This document shows positions 17,086 to 26,728 of a stretch of 64,000 bases of DNA, piece after piece. The notes under the pieces are model-generated. The model was given only the letters and a program-made list of their open reading frames with translations, was not told the origin of the DNA and did no database searches. Made by a program: the position numbers and the translations under genes. Source of the DNA: Bacteroides sp. (GTDB taxonomy: Bacteria > Bacteroidota > Bacteroidia > Bacteroidales > Muribaculaceae); assembly GCA_023663525.1 (NCBI GenBank), contig JAMPHF010000003.1, forward strand, positions 76,185 to 140,184, in the 5' to 3' direction. The first letter of the stretch is position 1. Each line of letters begins with the position of its first letter.

Positions 17086-18750
17086 ATGACGTATTATAAT
17101 TTCAAAAAAAAGATTCTATTATTTTCAACAATTCTTATTGGTGCTTCATTCGGAATCTCCGCGCAAAGTAAAGTTGCTTCTCCAATGGAGGATGTCAATA
17201 AAGTCATAGACAATACTCTCGACAGTCTTAACAAGGCGCGTACGGTCCGTCCGGTGGCGGGTTCCACGCGTGTGGGCGATAATCCCGTGCTGTTTCTTGT
17301 CGGGAACTCAACCATGCGTACAGGCACACTCGGAAATGGTCAGAATGGTCAGTGGGGGTGGGGATATTTCATGCCCGACTATTTTGATAAAAGCAAGATT
17401 ACGGTTGAGAATCATGCACTCGGCGGCATGAGCAGCCGTACATTTTATAACAAATTGTGGGGAGATGTCATCAAGGGAGTCAGACCGGGTGACTGGGTGA
17501 TAATCGAACTCGGACATAATGACAACGGTCCGTATGACAGTGGACGCGCACGTGCTTCAATCCCCGGAATCGGCAAGGACAGTCTGAATGTTGTGATTGA
17601 GGAGACAGGAAAGAAAGAAACAGTATATACTTATGGCGAATACATGCGGCGTTACATTAATGATGTGCGGAGTAGGGGAGGCAATCCAATCCTAATGTCA
17701 TTGACACCGCGATGTGCGTGGACCGATGAGGATAGCACAGTGATTGCCCGCGTTAACGAGACGTTCGGATTGTGGGCTAAGCAGGTCGCCGAGGCGGAAT
17801 GTGTCCCCTATGTCGATTTAAATGAAATTACAGCACGCAAATTCGAGCGTTTCGGTAAGGATAAGGTAAAGACCATGTTCTACCTCGACCGCATCCACAC
17901 TTCTGAGTTCGGTGCCAAGGTCAATGCCGCTTCTGCAGTGGAGGGTTTGATGGAATTGACCGATGTCCCGCTGAAGGATTGGATGCTTCCGACTGAAGTT
18001 GATAGCATAACCGGCAGCTCCCGTAAACCAGGTTGTCCTGTCGTGTTTACGATAGGTGACAGTACGGTGAAGAATGAGGATAAGGACGATGATTCGATGT
18101 GGGGCTGGGGCAGCGTGCTCTTTGAGATGTTTGACACATCAATGGTCACAATCGAGAATCATGCTATGCCTGGCAGGAGTGCGCGCACATTCCTTGACGA
18201 GGGTCGTTGGGAAAAAATCTATAATGCGCTTCAACCCGGTGACTATGTCCTGATTCAGTTCGGTCACAATGACGATGGACCAATCAATACCGGTAAAATA
18301 GCCCGAGGAGAGCTTCATGGAGCCGGCCCGGAGAGTAAGGTATTCCTTATGGAAGCTACCGGAAAATATCAAGTGGTATATACCTATGGATGGTATCTTA
18401 GGAAGTATGTCATGGATGCACGAGAGAAAGGAGCAATCCCGGTAATAGTCACTCCTACTGTGCGCAACAAGTGGAGTGCCGACGGGACGATAGAGAGCAA
18501 TAGAGACAGATATGGGAAATGGGCGCGGCAGGCTGCTGAGCAGGAAGATGCTTATTTCATAGATTTGAATTCCATCACCGGGAAGAAACTTCAGGCACTT
18601 GGAAAAGAAAAATCAGCACCATATTTCTGGAAAGAAAAAAACCGCAGATCTCCTACCCACACGTCGAAGTCCGGAGCGCGTCTCAATGCCGAAGGAATCG
18701 CCGAAGGGTTGAGAGATACCGACTGCACGCTCAAGAATTATTTAAAATAG
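17086..18750 (+). CDS. Two-domain SGNH hydrolase, rhamnogalacturonan-acetylesterase-like (CE12 type)
   Basis: 554 residues with a signal peptide (about 1-26) and two tandem SGNH domains. Domain 1 (about 65-300) has GNST at 73-76, GGMSSRTF, GHND and DRIH at 268-271. Domain 2 (about 318-550) has GDST at 324-327, GRSARTF, GHND and SPTH at 522-525. In CE12 enzymes the nucleophilic Ser lies in GDS and the Asp and His in DxxH. Domain 1 therefore has Asp to Asn in block I but a complete Ser-Asp-His set. Domain 2 has the perfect GDS but Ser in place of the catalytic Asp. It would deacetylate pectin in the periplasm. It follows the GH2 remnant and precedes rhaM. Confidence 0.88.
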   Translation: MTYYNFKKKILLFSTILIGASFGISAQSKVASPMEDVNKVIDNTLDSLNKARTVRPVAGSTRVGDNPVLFLVGNSTMRTGTLGNGQNGQWGWGYFMPDYFDKSKITVENHALGGMSSRTFYNKLWGDVIKGVRPGDWVIIELGHNDNGPYDSGRARASIPGIGKDSLNVVIEETGKKETVYTYGEYMRRYINDVRSRGGNPILMSLTPRCAWTDEDSTVIARVNETFGLWAKQVAEAECVPYVDLNEITARKFERFGKDKVKTMFYLDRIHTSEFGAKVNAASAVEGLMELTDVPLKDWMLPTEVDSITGSSRKPGCPVVFTIGDSTVKNEDKDDDSMWGWGSVLFEMFDTSMVTIENHAMPGRSARTFLDEGRWEKIYNALQPGDYVLIQFGHNDDGPINTGKIARGELHGAGPESKVFLMEATGKYQVVYTYGWYLRKYVMDAREKGAIPVIVTPTVRNKWSADGTIESNRDRYGKWARQAAEQEDAYFIDLNSITGKKLQALGKEKSAPYFWKEKNRRSPTHTSKSGARLNAEGIAEGLRDTDCTLKNYLK

Positions 18751-18776
18751 ATTTCATCGTAATTAAAATCAGTGCC

Positions 18777-19094
18777 ATGAAACGATTTGCGTTCAAAATG
18801 TATCTCAAGCCCGGTTGTGAGGCTGAGTATCAGAAGCGTCATGCCGCTCTTTGGCCTGAGCTGAAAAAGCGTATTAATGAATCGGGAGTCAGGAACTATT
18901 CAATCTTTTGGGATAAGGATACCAATATCCTTTTTGCATATCAGGAAGTCACGGGTGAATCCAATTCGCAGGATGTTGAGACTGCTGATGAGATCACCCG
19001 ACGGTGGTGGAACTATATGGCTGATTTAATGGAAGTAAACCCTGACAATTCACCGGTGACCCATCCTATCATGGAAGTCTGGCATCTCGACTGA
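18777..19094 (+). CDS. rhaM: L-rhamnose mutarotase
   Basis: 105 residues, exactly the usual size of RhaM, a ferredoxin-like-fold enzyme that interconverts alpha- and beta-L-rhamnose. Tyr18 and His22 in EYQKRH sit where the E. coli catalytic Tyr18/His22 do, and RRWW (about 75-78) matches the aromatic motif. It begins 26 bases after the esterase gene, so both are probably co-transcribed. This ties the local cluster to rhamnose-containing pectin. Confidence 0.93.
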   Translation: MKRFAFKMYLKPGCEAEYQKRHAALWPELKKRINESGVRNYSIFWDKDTNILFAYQEVTGESNSQDVETADEITRRWWNYMADLMEVNPDNSPVTHPIMEVWHLD

Positions 19095-19149
19095 GTTTCG
19101 GGGCGATATGTGAATTTATCGGCTCTATATTACTGAGACAATAGATGAA

Positions 19150-19845
19150 ATGACAGAGAAAATGAGAATTCCGTGTGGGATGTTGTTGGCGTTTTTGCTT
19201 ATGATTACAATTGCATCAGATAATGACTTGAAAGCGGAGTCTTTGTCCAAAAGGCTTGAAGACGCCGGATTTGTGGCTGTCAACAAGGTGGACACCACGA
19301 TTATGGTGCGCCTGATGTATGCAGGCACGGATAATTTTACGGGAGTGCAGCTCTATGAAGGTGTGTCTGATGCATATCTCCATCCGGATGCTGCCGATGC
19401 CCTGATTCGTGCTTCGAAAGCACTTCACGACTTTTTTCCGTCATATAATCTTCTTGTGAAGGATGCCGCCCGTCCGATGAGTGTGCAGCGGAAAATGTTC
19501 AGAGCAGTCCTGGGGACTCCGAAAGCCAACTATGTCGCTAATCCGGCCAAGGGTGGCGGTCTGCATAATTATGGTCTTGCCGTTGACATAACCATTGTCG
19601 ATGAGAATGGACGGGAATTGCCGATGGGGACGGAAGTCGATCATTTGGGCAAGGAAGCGAACATCGATCTGGAAGTGCAGATGGTCAGGGAGGGAGTAAT
19701 TTCTGAAACAGAGCGTCAGAATCGACTGTTGCTCCGAAAGATCATGACTGAGGCCGGATTCAAGCCTCTGCGCACCGAATGGTGGCATTTCAATCTTGTT
19801 GATAAATCATTAGCCCGCACTGCCTACCGGCTTTTGGATTTCTGA
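19150..19845 (+). CDS. VanX-like D-Ala-D-Ala dipeptidase (M15), secreted
   Basis: 231 residues. A hydrophobic N-terminal segment (about 8-24) looks like a signal peptide. The zinc ligands of M15D peptidases are present: His139 and Asp146 in HNYGLAVD, and EWWH with Glu210 and His213. VKDAARPMSVQ carries the conserved arginine. Such enzymes cut free D-Ala-D-Ala; periplasmic versions are thought to recycle cell-wall dipeptide rather than give vancomycin resistance. It follows rhaM by 55 bases, perhaps by chance. A second start codon four codons in is equally possible. Confidence 0.85.
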   Translation: MTEKMRIPCGMLLAFLLMITIASDNDLKAESLSKRLEDAGFVAVNKVDTTIMVRLMYAGTDNFTGVQLYEGVSDAYLHPDAADALIRASKALHDFFPSYNLLVKDAARPMSVQRKMFRAVLGTPKANYVANPAKGGGLHNYGLAVDITIVDENGRELPMGTEVDHLGKEANIDLEVQMVREGVISETERQNRLLLRKIMTEAGFKPLRTEWWHFNLVDKSLARTAYRLLDF

Positions 19846-19875
19846 ATTCCGATAAAACAGGATGAAGTAAGGAAA

Positions 19876-19908
19876 GGGGGAGAAGCGTTACGGCAACACT
19901 TCTCCCCC
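19876..19908. terminator. Hairpin after the dipeptidase gene
   Basis: Ten-bp GC-rich stem gggggagaag / cttctccccc with a 13-base loop, between converging dipeptidase and pyruvate oxidoreductase genes. No T-run follows directly. Confidence 0.5.
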
Positions 19909-20005
19909 GGCTTCAAAATCAACGTCAAAACTATTGTTATATAGCGCGCCGTAGGTTGTTTTGCATAATAATTGACGTTAATGATTTCAGCAGCATTCCT
20001 ATATC

Positions 20006-23000
20006 TTACTTCTTGGTCATCCGTTTGAGTGCAGCCATGTTGCGGTTACAGTCAGTCTGGAGTAGCGGCCCGAGGATGTCGGCATTTTCGAGGTCAATCA
20101 TTTTCAGGTCTATGTAGCGGTCATCGTTCACAGTGTATTCCTCGACATTATGCAACGGTTCGGAGTTGGAGTAACGCGGGGAGGCCGTGAGTGATGATGA
20201 TCCGTTTGTACCGCTGTTGTCCGTGCCGGGGATAACACTGTCGATAGTCAGGGCCTCCTCTCCGGAAGCATAGGCCTGTGGATTGAAACGGTAGAGCGGC
20301 CAGTAGCCGGCTTCGACTGCACGTCGTTCCTCTACGATTGAATGTCCGAGTCCGGGACGTATGCCATGATTGATACACGGACAATATGCTATCACAATTG
20401 CCGGACCCGGATAGCGTTCAGCCTCCATGAGCGCGTTGATGGCTTGCTGATAGTTTGCTCCGAGAGCAATCGAAGCCACGTAGACTGACCCATAGGTCAT
20501 CATCATGCGTCCGAGTTCCTTCTTCGCCACGCGCTTGCCGTCGGGAGAATATTTCGCCACTGCGCTGCGCGGGGTTGCCTTTGATGTCTGTCCGCCGGTG
20601 TTTGAGTAGCACTCGGTGTCCATGACAAGGATTTTTATTGGTTCGCCTGATGCAAGCACATGGTCTATCCCGGCAAAGCCTATGTCGTAAGCCCAGCCGT
20701 CGCCACCGATAGCCCATACGCTCTTTGTGGCAAACATGTCGGCCTCATTGAACAGATCGGCATACGTTGGATTGACTTTACTCATCGGTTCGAGGAGCGA
20801 TTTGAGTTGCTCGCCGAGAATTGCTGATTGTTGAGGATCATTCCTGACAGCATACCATGCCTCAAGAGGTGTCTTGAGATAGGGGGCGGTTTTCGGATCG
20901 TCAATGAGGGCTTTTACTTGCCGTGCAATTCTCTCGCGGCGTTGTCGGACTGCAACCAACATTCCGAAACCATATTCGCCGTTGTCCTCAAACAGTGAAT
21001 TACCCCAAGCCGGACCTTTACCGTCGGGATTTGTGCAATAGGCATTTGACGGGAAGTTGGCTCCCCAAATTGAGCTGCAACCGGTGGCGTTTGCAATCAG
21101 GAGTCTGTCGCCGAAAAGCTGAGTGAGAAGTTTGACGTAGGGTGTCTCTCCGCAACCTGCGCATGCACCTGAAAATTCCAGACCGGGTTGCTGGAGCTGA
21201 GAGCCGTAGATTGTCTCGCGCGGGAGCAGTTTGTCTTTCAATGTCACATTGTCCTGCGTCCATTCGAGTTTTTCAATTTCACGGTCAATGACCTCCTCTA
21301 TCGGTGTCATGGTCAGTGCGTGTCCCGGACAAATGATTGAGCATGACGAACATCCGAGACAATCTTCCGGGAAATTCTGAATATGGAACTTGTAGCCTTT
21401 GAGTTGTGGTTGTCCGTGAGTGTCTTTCATCGTAAAATCTTCGGGAGCTTTCGCAGCCTCATCGGGTGAAAGTATGAACGGTCTGATGGCGGCATGTGGA
21501 CATACGAGCGAACATTGTGTACATTCGATACATTTGTCAACATCCCATACGGGGACATTCGTCGCTATGCGGCGATGCTCGTATGCAGTCGTACCCATCG
21601 ACAATATGCCGGCAGGATCAAGCATGGATACAGGGATTGTGTCGCCTTCGCCCTTGATGCATGGAGTATGGACATTCTTTATGAAAGATTCGAGTTGTTT
21701 GTTTGCGAATCTGTATGTCCGTCGTTTCACTGTCTGTGCGGTGGTTGTCCATCCGTCCACCTTTTCATAATCAACCTCGGTCAGTGCATCTATGGCGAGT
21801 GAGACAGCCTCAAGATTTTTCTTGACCACATCACCGCCCTCATGCATATAAGTTGATTTTATCTGCTCTTTGAGCGCGCCGACACTCTCGTCAAACGGGA
21901 TGATATTGCTGAGATAAAGGAAAATTGTCTCCATGACCATATTTATCCTTGGCCCGAGTCCACACTTGGCTGCTATGCTGTCAGCGTCGATGTTGAAGAA
22001 ACGCAGATGCTTTTCGGCAATCGTTTTCCTCATGCCGAGCGGAAGTTTGGTGCACATCTGTTGTGGAGTCCAAGGAGAATTGAGCACGAAAATACCACCG
22101 TCCTTGATTTTGTCAAGCATCGTGAAGCGGTTGACGTATGATGTCTTATGGCAGCCGATATAGTCGGCACTATCGATTCCGTAGGCTGAGGTCACGGGTG
22201 ATTTCCCGATGCGCAATTGGGAGATAGTGTAGCCGCCTGATTTCTTTGCAGAGTAACTGAAATATGCCTGCGCATAGAGTCCGGGTGTATTGCCTATTAT
22301 TTTTGCCACCTGCTTTGTACCGCCCACCGTACCGTCATTGCCGATGGCATAGAAGATTGTCTGATATGCCTCGGATGCAACATTGGTCTCGACCTTTTCA
22401 GTTACGTCAATGGATAGATGAGTGACATCATCGGTGATTCCGACAGTGAATGGATTCTTAGGGCTGTCTTTTGCCATTTCATCGAAGATGGCTTTGACCA
22501 TTGACGGATCAAACTCTTTGCTTGACAGACCGTATCTGCCACCAATCACGTTGATGTGTTTTAATTCATCTACTCCTGCGAGAGCGGTTATGACATCCTG
22601 ACATAGCGGCTCATGCTGTGCGCCGGGTTCTTTGGTCCGGTCGAGCACAGCTATTGTCTTTACAGTTTTTGGAATCGCATTGCGGAGAGCTTCGGCAGGG
22701 AAGGGGCGGTAGAGGCGGATCTTTATGACACCTGTCTTATAGCCTTTTTCGTTGTTGAGATAATTGACAGTTTCGCTGACGACATCGGCAGCGGATCCGA
22801 TGACCACGATTATGCGGTCGGCATCCGGTGCGCCGGCATAATCCACGAGATGATATTCACGTCCGGTCAGTCGGGCGACCTTGTCCATCGCTTCCTGCAC
22901 TATTCCCGGAAAAGCGTCATAAAATCTGTTGGCAGCCTCGCGGTTCTGGAAGTAGACATCAGGATTCTGTGCAGACCCACGCAAATCGGGGTGTTCGGGA

Positions 23001-23620
23001 TTCATGGACTCATGGCGGAAATCCGTGACTTTGTCCCAATTGACGAGAGGTCTCATATCCTCATAGTCAATCACATCAATCGTGTCCATCTCGGACGAGG
23101 TGCGCCAGCCGTCAAAGAAATGCAGCACAGGCAGAGACCCTTCGATAGCTGCCAAATGAGCCACAAGCGCGAGATCCATCGTCTCCTGAACGGATGCGGA
23201 TGCAAGCATGGTGAAACCGGTGGCACGACATGCCATCACATCCTGATGGTCACCGAAGATTGACAGTGCGTGGGTGGCAAGTGAGCGACATCCGACATGA
23301 AACACAACCGGCAGTAACTCTCCGGCTATCTTATACATGTTTGGAATCATGAGCATTAATCCCTGCGAGGATGTGAAAGTTGTCGCGAGACCACCTGCGG
23401 CAGCGGCTCCATGGACTGCACCTGCTGCGCCAAGCTCACTCTCCATCTCATGGATGTCAAGAGCCTGTCCCATCAGATTGCGCCGTCCTTCGAGACCCCA
23501 TTTCTGTGCGGTCTCGCCCATTGATGCGATAGGGGTTATAGGGTAGATTGTCGCTACATCGCTCATAGCAAACGCCACATGGGCAGCCGCTGTACATCCG
23601 TCGAGAATTAATTTTTTCAT
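20006..23620 (-). CDS. nifJ: Pyruvate:ferredoxin (flavodoxin) oxidoreductase
   Basis: 1204 residues, the normal size of single-chain PFOR. It converts pyruvate plus CoA to acetyl-CoA and CO2 while reducing ferredoxin. Domains in order: an N-terminal thiamine-pyrophosphate pyrimidine domain with YPITPIASMGE, a middle gamma domain with GNDGTVGGTKQ, a two-cluster ferredoxin domain with CIECTQCSLVCPHA and CLGCSSCSIICPGHA (about residues 690-770), and the C-terminal TPP domain with CAGCGETPY, ATGCSSIWG and IGGDGWAYDIGF. All cluster cysteines are present. It is the central pyruvate enzyme of anaerobic Bacteroidales. Its position beside the oxalate genes is on the same strand but separated by 130 bases with a hairpin. 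Confidence 0.96.
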   Translation of the reverse strand: MKKLILDGCTAAAHVAFAMSDVATIYPITPIASMGETAQKWGLEGRRNLMGQALDIHEMESELGAAGAVHGAAAAGGLATTFTSSQGLMLMIPNMYKIAGELLPVVFHVGCRSLATHALSIFGDHQDVMACRATGFTMLASASVQETMDLALVAHLAAIEGSLPVLHFFDGWRTSSEMDTIDVIDYEDMRPLVNWDKVTDFRHESMNPEHPDLRGSAQNPDVYFQNREAANRFYDAFPGIVQEAMDKVARLTGREYHLVDYAGAPDADRIIVVIGSAADVVSETVNYLNNEKGYKTGVIKIRLYRPFPAEALRNAIPKTVKTIAVLDRTKEPGAQHEPLCQDVITALAGVDELKHINVIGGRYGLSSKEFDPSMVKAIFDEMAKDSPKNPFTVGITDDVTHLSIDVTEKVETNVASEAYQTIFYAIGNDGTVGGTKQVAKIIGNTPGLYAQAYFSYSAKKSGGYTISQLRIGKSPVTSAYGIDSADYIGCHKTSYVNRFTMLDKIKDGGIFVLNSPWTPQQMCTKLPLGMRKTIAEKHLRFFNIDADSIAAKCGLGPRINMVMETIFLYLSNIIPFDESVGALKEQIKSTYMHEGGDVVKKNLEAVSLAIDALTEVDYEKVDGWTTTAQTVKRRTYRFANKQLESFIKNVHTPCIKGEGDTIPVSMLDPAGILSMGTTAYEHRRIATNVPVWDVDKCIECTQCSLVCPHAAIRPFILSPDEAAKAPEDFTMKDTHGQPQLKGYKFHIQNFPEDCLGCSSCSIICPGHALTMTPIEEVIDREIEKLEWTQDNVTLKDKLLPRETIYGSQLQQPGLEFSGACAGCGETPYVKLLTQLFGDRLLIANATGCSSIWGANFPSNAYCTNPDGKGPAWGNSLFEDNGEYGFGMLVAVRQRRERIARQVKALIDDPKTAPYLKTPLEAWYAVRNDPQQSAILGEQLKSLLEPMSKVNPTYADLFNEADMFATKSVWAIGGDGWAYDIGFAGIDHVLASGEPIKILVMDTECYSNTGGQTSKATPRSAVAKYSPDGKRVAKKELGRMMMTYGSVYVASIALGANYQQAINALMEAERYPGPAIVIAYCPCINHGIRPGLGHSIVEERRAVEAGYWPLYRFNPQAYASGEEALTIDSVIPGTDNSGTNGSSSLTASPRYSNSEPLHNVEEYTVNDDRYIDLKMIDLENADILGPLLQTDCNRNMAALKRMTKK

Positions 23621-23697
23621 GTCAGATCCGATAGTTTACTTTATGAGGGGACACAGGAACGTTCAAAATAAAAATTTGTGTCCTATAAATAGTGGAC

Positions 23698-23722
23698 ATA
23701 AGGGAATGTCAGTCCCTTATGC
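23698..23722. terminator. Short hairpin between the AEC transporter and nifJ
   Basis: Nine-bp stem cataaggga / tcccttatg with a 7-base loop (23698-23706 with 23714-23722). It may attenuate read-through from the AEC gene into nifJ. No T-run, so weak. Confidence 0.4.
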
Positions 23723-23750
23723 CCTGAATGGATTTTTACGGAAAATTCTG

Positions 23751-24722
23751 TCAAATTGCCGCTGAATGCAGACACAAGTCGGTGATCCACAACCAAAGAG
23801 GACAGAAGCCGATGAACAAGATCACTGAAAGAGTAAGTGACGATGTACCCGTCGCGACGTATGTGTCATACTCATCCGCAATAATGATACCTGAGAATGC
23901 CGGAGGAAGTGCGCCTGCGACTACAAGCATCTTGAGGTTGAGCGGATCCATGTGGAATATAAGACCCATGATAAGAAGCACAGCAGGCATCATGACCATC
24001 TTGAGGATGGAACCGAGCACGGCCTGCCAGTTGATATCGACCTTGATTGATGAAAGTGTGATACCGGCTGAGAATACGGCCATTGATGCATTGGCACCCT
24101 TGATAAGATCAAATGACGGACTTGCCCATTTTGGCCAAGGTATACCGACGACTACCCATATCACAGCCAAGATAGGTGCCCAAGCCACAGGCTGTTCGAG
24201 TGCGTGGAGCACCGGAAGCCATGCGCTTTGTTTTTTTGTCGAGCCGGGTTGCTGTTTTTCAAGAGATGCGTTCATCAATGAAAGTCCGACAGGAATACCG
24301 ACGGCATTGACAACGATACTTACAATTGCCACCACGAGTGCAACTGAAGGAGTCGTACCGAAAATAGGCTCAAGGACGGCAAAACCAAGGAATCCGATGG
24401 TCGGAGATCCACTGATAAGAGCCGAGATGGCAGCATCGGCACCGGTGTTTTTCTTAAACATGCGGAACACGAAGTAGACAATCATGAAGCAAAGCATGAT
24501 ACCTACGAGTGAGATAAGCGATAGCTTTATGTCCTTCGCGAGCATGTCGCGTGTCGCTTGCACGATTGATACGAAAAGGGCTGCCGGTAATGCATAGTCA
24601 AGCACTACTTTGTTGAATTTCTTAGAGTCATCGCCTGAGAAAATCCCCTTCTTTCCCGAAATGTAGCCAGCCAGCATCACAACGATGATAGGGACAATGG
24701 CATATAGGATAATATGTTCCAT
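23751..24722 (-). CDS. AEC-family transporter, candidate oxalate/formate carrier
   Basis: 323 residues with about ten membrane helices, matching the auxin-efflux-carrier/malonate-permease family: an N-terminal VPIIVVMLAGYISGKKG, LDYALPAALF, and a second half that repeats the fold with SPTIGFLG-like and ALPPAFSG-like breaks. Family members carry malonate, malate and other mono- and dicarboxylates. It lies 97 bases downstream of the oxalyl-CoA decarboxylase gene, so uptake of oxalate or exchange for formate is a reasonable inference, though not shown by the sequence. The well-known oxalate antiporter OxlT belongs to a different (MFS) family. Confidence 0.8.
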   Translation of the reverse strand: MEHIILYAIVPIIVVMLAGYISGKKGIFSGDDSKKFNKVVLDYALPAALFVSIVQATRDMLAKDIKLSLISLVGIMLCFMIVYFVFRMFKKNTGADAAISALISGSPTIGFLGFAVLEPIFGTTPSVALVVAIVSIVVNAVGIPVGLSLMNASLEKQQPGSTKKQSAWLPVLHALEQPVAWAPILAVIWVVVGIPWPKWASPSFDLIKGANASMAVFSAGITLSSIKVDINWQAVLGSILKMVMMPAVLLIMGLIFHMDPLNLKMLVVAGALPPAFSGIIIADEYDTYVATGTSSLTLSVILFIGFCPLWLWITDLCLHSAAI

Positions 24723-24759
24723 AAATAGTGAATTTGAGTTGAATTTGAGTATGGAGAAA

Positions 24760-24795
24760 ACGGATGCGGGAGTGTGGTGACGCTACCGCATCCGT
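24760..24795 (-). terminator. Hairpin between oxc and the AEC transporter gene
   Basis: Ten-bp stem acggatgcgg / ccgcatccgt (24760-24769 with 24786-24795). Read on the minus strand it is followed by TTTTC. It may partly terminate the frc-oxc transcript before the transporter gene. Confidence 0.5.
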
Positions 24796-24819
24796 GTGTG
24801 GTTGAATTCGGGAAATTGC

Positions 24820-26580
24820 CTAAACGGTGATGTCCTGAAGTGGAGCAGGATTCAGATAGCCTATGTGGCCTGATTCCTTGCCTGAGTCTGCTGCAAGCTG
24901 AACGTCAATCAGACAAGGTTTCTTGCTTGCGATACTTTCGGTGAGAGCCTTCGAGAGTTCTTCCGGAGTCTGCACATAGTAGGTCTGTGCGCCGAATGCG
25001 TCGCCAATCTTGTCATAGCGGGCGTGAATGTCAAGGGTGGTAGGTGCCGGATCGGTTGTCTTGTCCATCGGGACACCAACACCATTGTAGATACCGCCGT
25101 TGTTGAAGACAATAACGGTTACCGGGAGATTGAATCGACAGATTGTCGAGAAATCCATGCCGGAGAATCCGAAAGCCGAATCTCCCTCAAGAGCTACCAC
25201 GCTCTTTCCGGTAGCGACGGCTGCACCGATGGCTGAACCCATGCCCATGCCCATGATGGCCCATGTAGCACAATCGACACGGCTACGCGGAGTGGACATG
25301 TTGATTGCATCACGTGCATCGTCAAGAGTGTTTGCGCCTTCATTCACGAAGATTATCTCAGGATGGCTCTCAAGTATAGGCTTGATGACTCCGAGTGCGG
25401 TGAAGTGGTGCATCGGCATGAGGCTCTTGGTGTCTTCGATACGAGTTTTGAATTTCTCGTTCTTGGCTTTTGACTCAGCCTGTAATCCGGTGACCCATGC
25501 GGAATCGGCGCTCATGCTCTTGCCTGTCAATTTGGCAAGGATGGCATCCATTGAGAGTCCGAGATCACCGACAACAGGAGCGGCGATTGGCACATTGACA
25601 TCGATTTCCTCAGGAGCCACGTCAAGCTGAATGAATTTCATCTCGGGACTCCACTTTCCGCGTCCGAATGAAAGCATCCAGTTAAGGCGCGCGCCAATGA
25701 TCATCACGACATCGGCCTTTTCCATGATAGTCGAGCGGCATGAGATTGCGCTGAGAGGACCATCGTCGGGCATAAGACCCTTTGCCATTGACATCGGGAG
25801 ATAGGGGATGTTGTATTTCTCAATGAGAGTCTTGATCTTATCGTCAATCTGAGCGTAGGCTGCACCCTTGCCGAGAAGTATTGCCGGACGTTTGGCTGAG
25901 GTAAGGATTTCGACTGCACGGTCGATTGATTCTGCATTAGGAGCGACAGGCGAATAGACATCCACCGGCTGATAGAGAAGTTTCTCAGCCTCATCGCGAT
26001 CCATGATTTCAGCAAGTGCGGGGGTTGTCATGTCGATATAAACACCTCCGGGACGACCTGAGACTGCCACACGGTAGGCTCTCGTCACCGCTGAGGGGAT
26101 ATCCTTGGCATGTGAACATCTGAAAGCTGCCTTGACTACCGGCTTTGCGGTATTGAACTGGTCAAGCTGCTCGTATGTACCCATGTTCATGTCAACCATT
26201 GTCGGGTCGCTTGCTCCCGAGATTTGGATCATCGGGTAGCAGTTGACTGTTGCATTGGCTGTGGCTGTAAGACCATTCATGAAGCCGAGTGACGACACTG
26301 TCATGAGCACGCCCGGTTTCTTTGTGAGATAGCCTTCGGTTGCAGCCGCCATGCCGGCCTGCTGCTCGTGGCGGAAGCCAACGAAACGGATTCCTTGTCC
26401 CTGTACAAGATAGCCGGCCTCCGTGATAGGAATACCGACAAGACCGTAAACGTTCTCTATACCTACGTTCTTCAATGCTCTTGCGAGGATATACATGCCT
26501 GTGACCTGCTCAGGAAATTTCGGTGCAGGTTTCTGCGGACATGCAGCCTGTGGAGCCTGTGTATTGTTAGTTGTTGCCAT
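24820..26580 (-). CDS. oxc: Oxalyl-CoA decarboxylase
   Basis: 586 residues, slightly longer than the Oxalobacter enzyme because of an Ala/Pro-rich N-terminal extension of about 25 residues. It is a thiamine-diphosphate enzyme that turns oxalyl-CoA into formyl-CoA and CO2. Visible family marks: NVYGLVGIPITEAG, GFRHEQQAG with the cofactor-activating Glu, AVSGRPGGVYIDM, LLGKGAAYAQ, GARLNWMLSFGRGKW, FVNEGANTLD, and the TPP motif beginning EGDSAFGFSGM and ending IVFNN. The adjacent frc makes the assignment firm. It lies 148 bases downstream of frc on the same strand. Confidence 0.96.
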   Translation of the reverse strand: MATTNNTQAPQAACPQKPAPKFPEQVTGMYILARALKNVGIENVYGLVGIPITEAGYLVQGQGIRFVGFRHEQQAGMAAATEGYLTKKPGVLMTVSSLGFMNGLTATANATVNCYPMIQISGASDPTMVDMNMGTYEQLDQFNTAKPVVKAAFRCSHAKDIPSAVTRAYRVAVSGRPGGVYIDMTTPALAEIMDRDEAEKLLYQPVDVYSPVAPNAESIDRAVEILTSAKRPAILLGKGAAYAQIDDKIKTLIEKYNIPYLPMSMAKGLMPDDGPLSAISCRSTIMEKADVVMIIGARLNWMLSFGRGKWSPEMKFIQLDVAPEEIDVNVPIAAPVVGDLGLSMDAILAKLTGKSMSADSAWVTGLQAESKAKNEKFKTRIEDTKSLMPMHHFTALGVIKPILESHPEIIFVNEGANTLDDARDAINMSTPRSRVDCATWAIMGMGMGSAIGAAVATGKSVVALEGDSAFGFSGMDFSTICRFNLPVTVIVFNNGGIYNGVGVPMDKTTDPAPTTLDIHARYDKIGDAFGAQTYYVQTPEELSKALTESIASKKPCLIDVQLAADSGKESGHIGYLNPAPLQDITV

Positions 26581-26728
26581 AAGTATAAAATTGATGATTT
26601 GTGTATAAGTGAAAGAGACAATCTACATTGTTCACATAGACAATTACAGATTGTCCCTTTCATTGTAGATTTTGTTGATAGTGAGTATGCTGTAAATAAT
26701 TCAGCCTATATTTGGAATAGAGACCAAT

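Noticed and set aside
20006..23620. Oxalate oxidoreductase instead of pyruvate oxidoreductase
   Set aside because: The single 1204-residue chain with all PFOR domains and motifs is the common pyruvate enzyme; known oxalate oxidoreductases are multi-subunit.
23728..24477. A 249-codon plus-strand ORF opposite the AEC transporter gene
   Set aside because: Shadow of the transporter; Ser/Thr/Ala-rich antisense composition.
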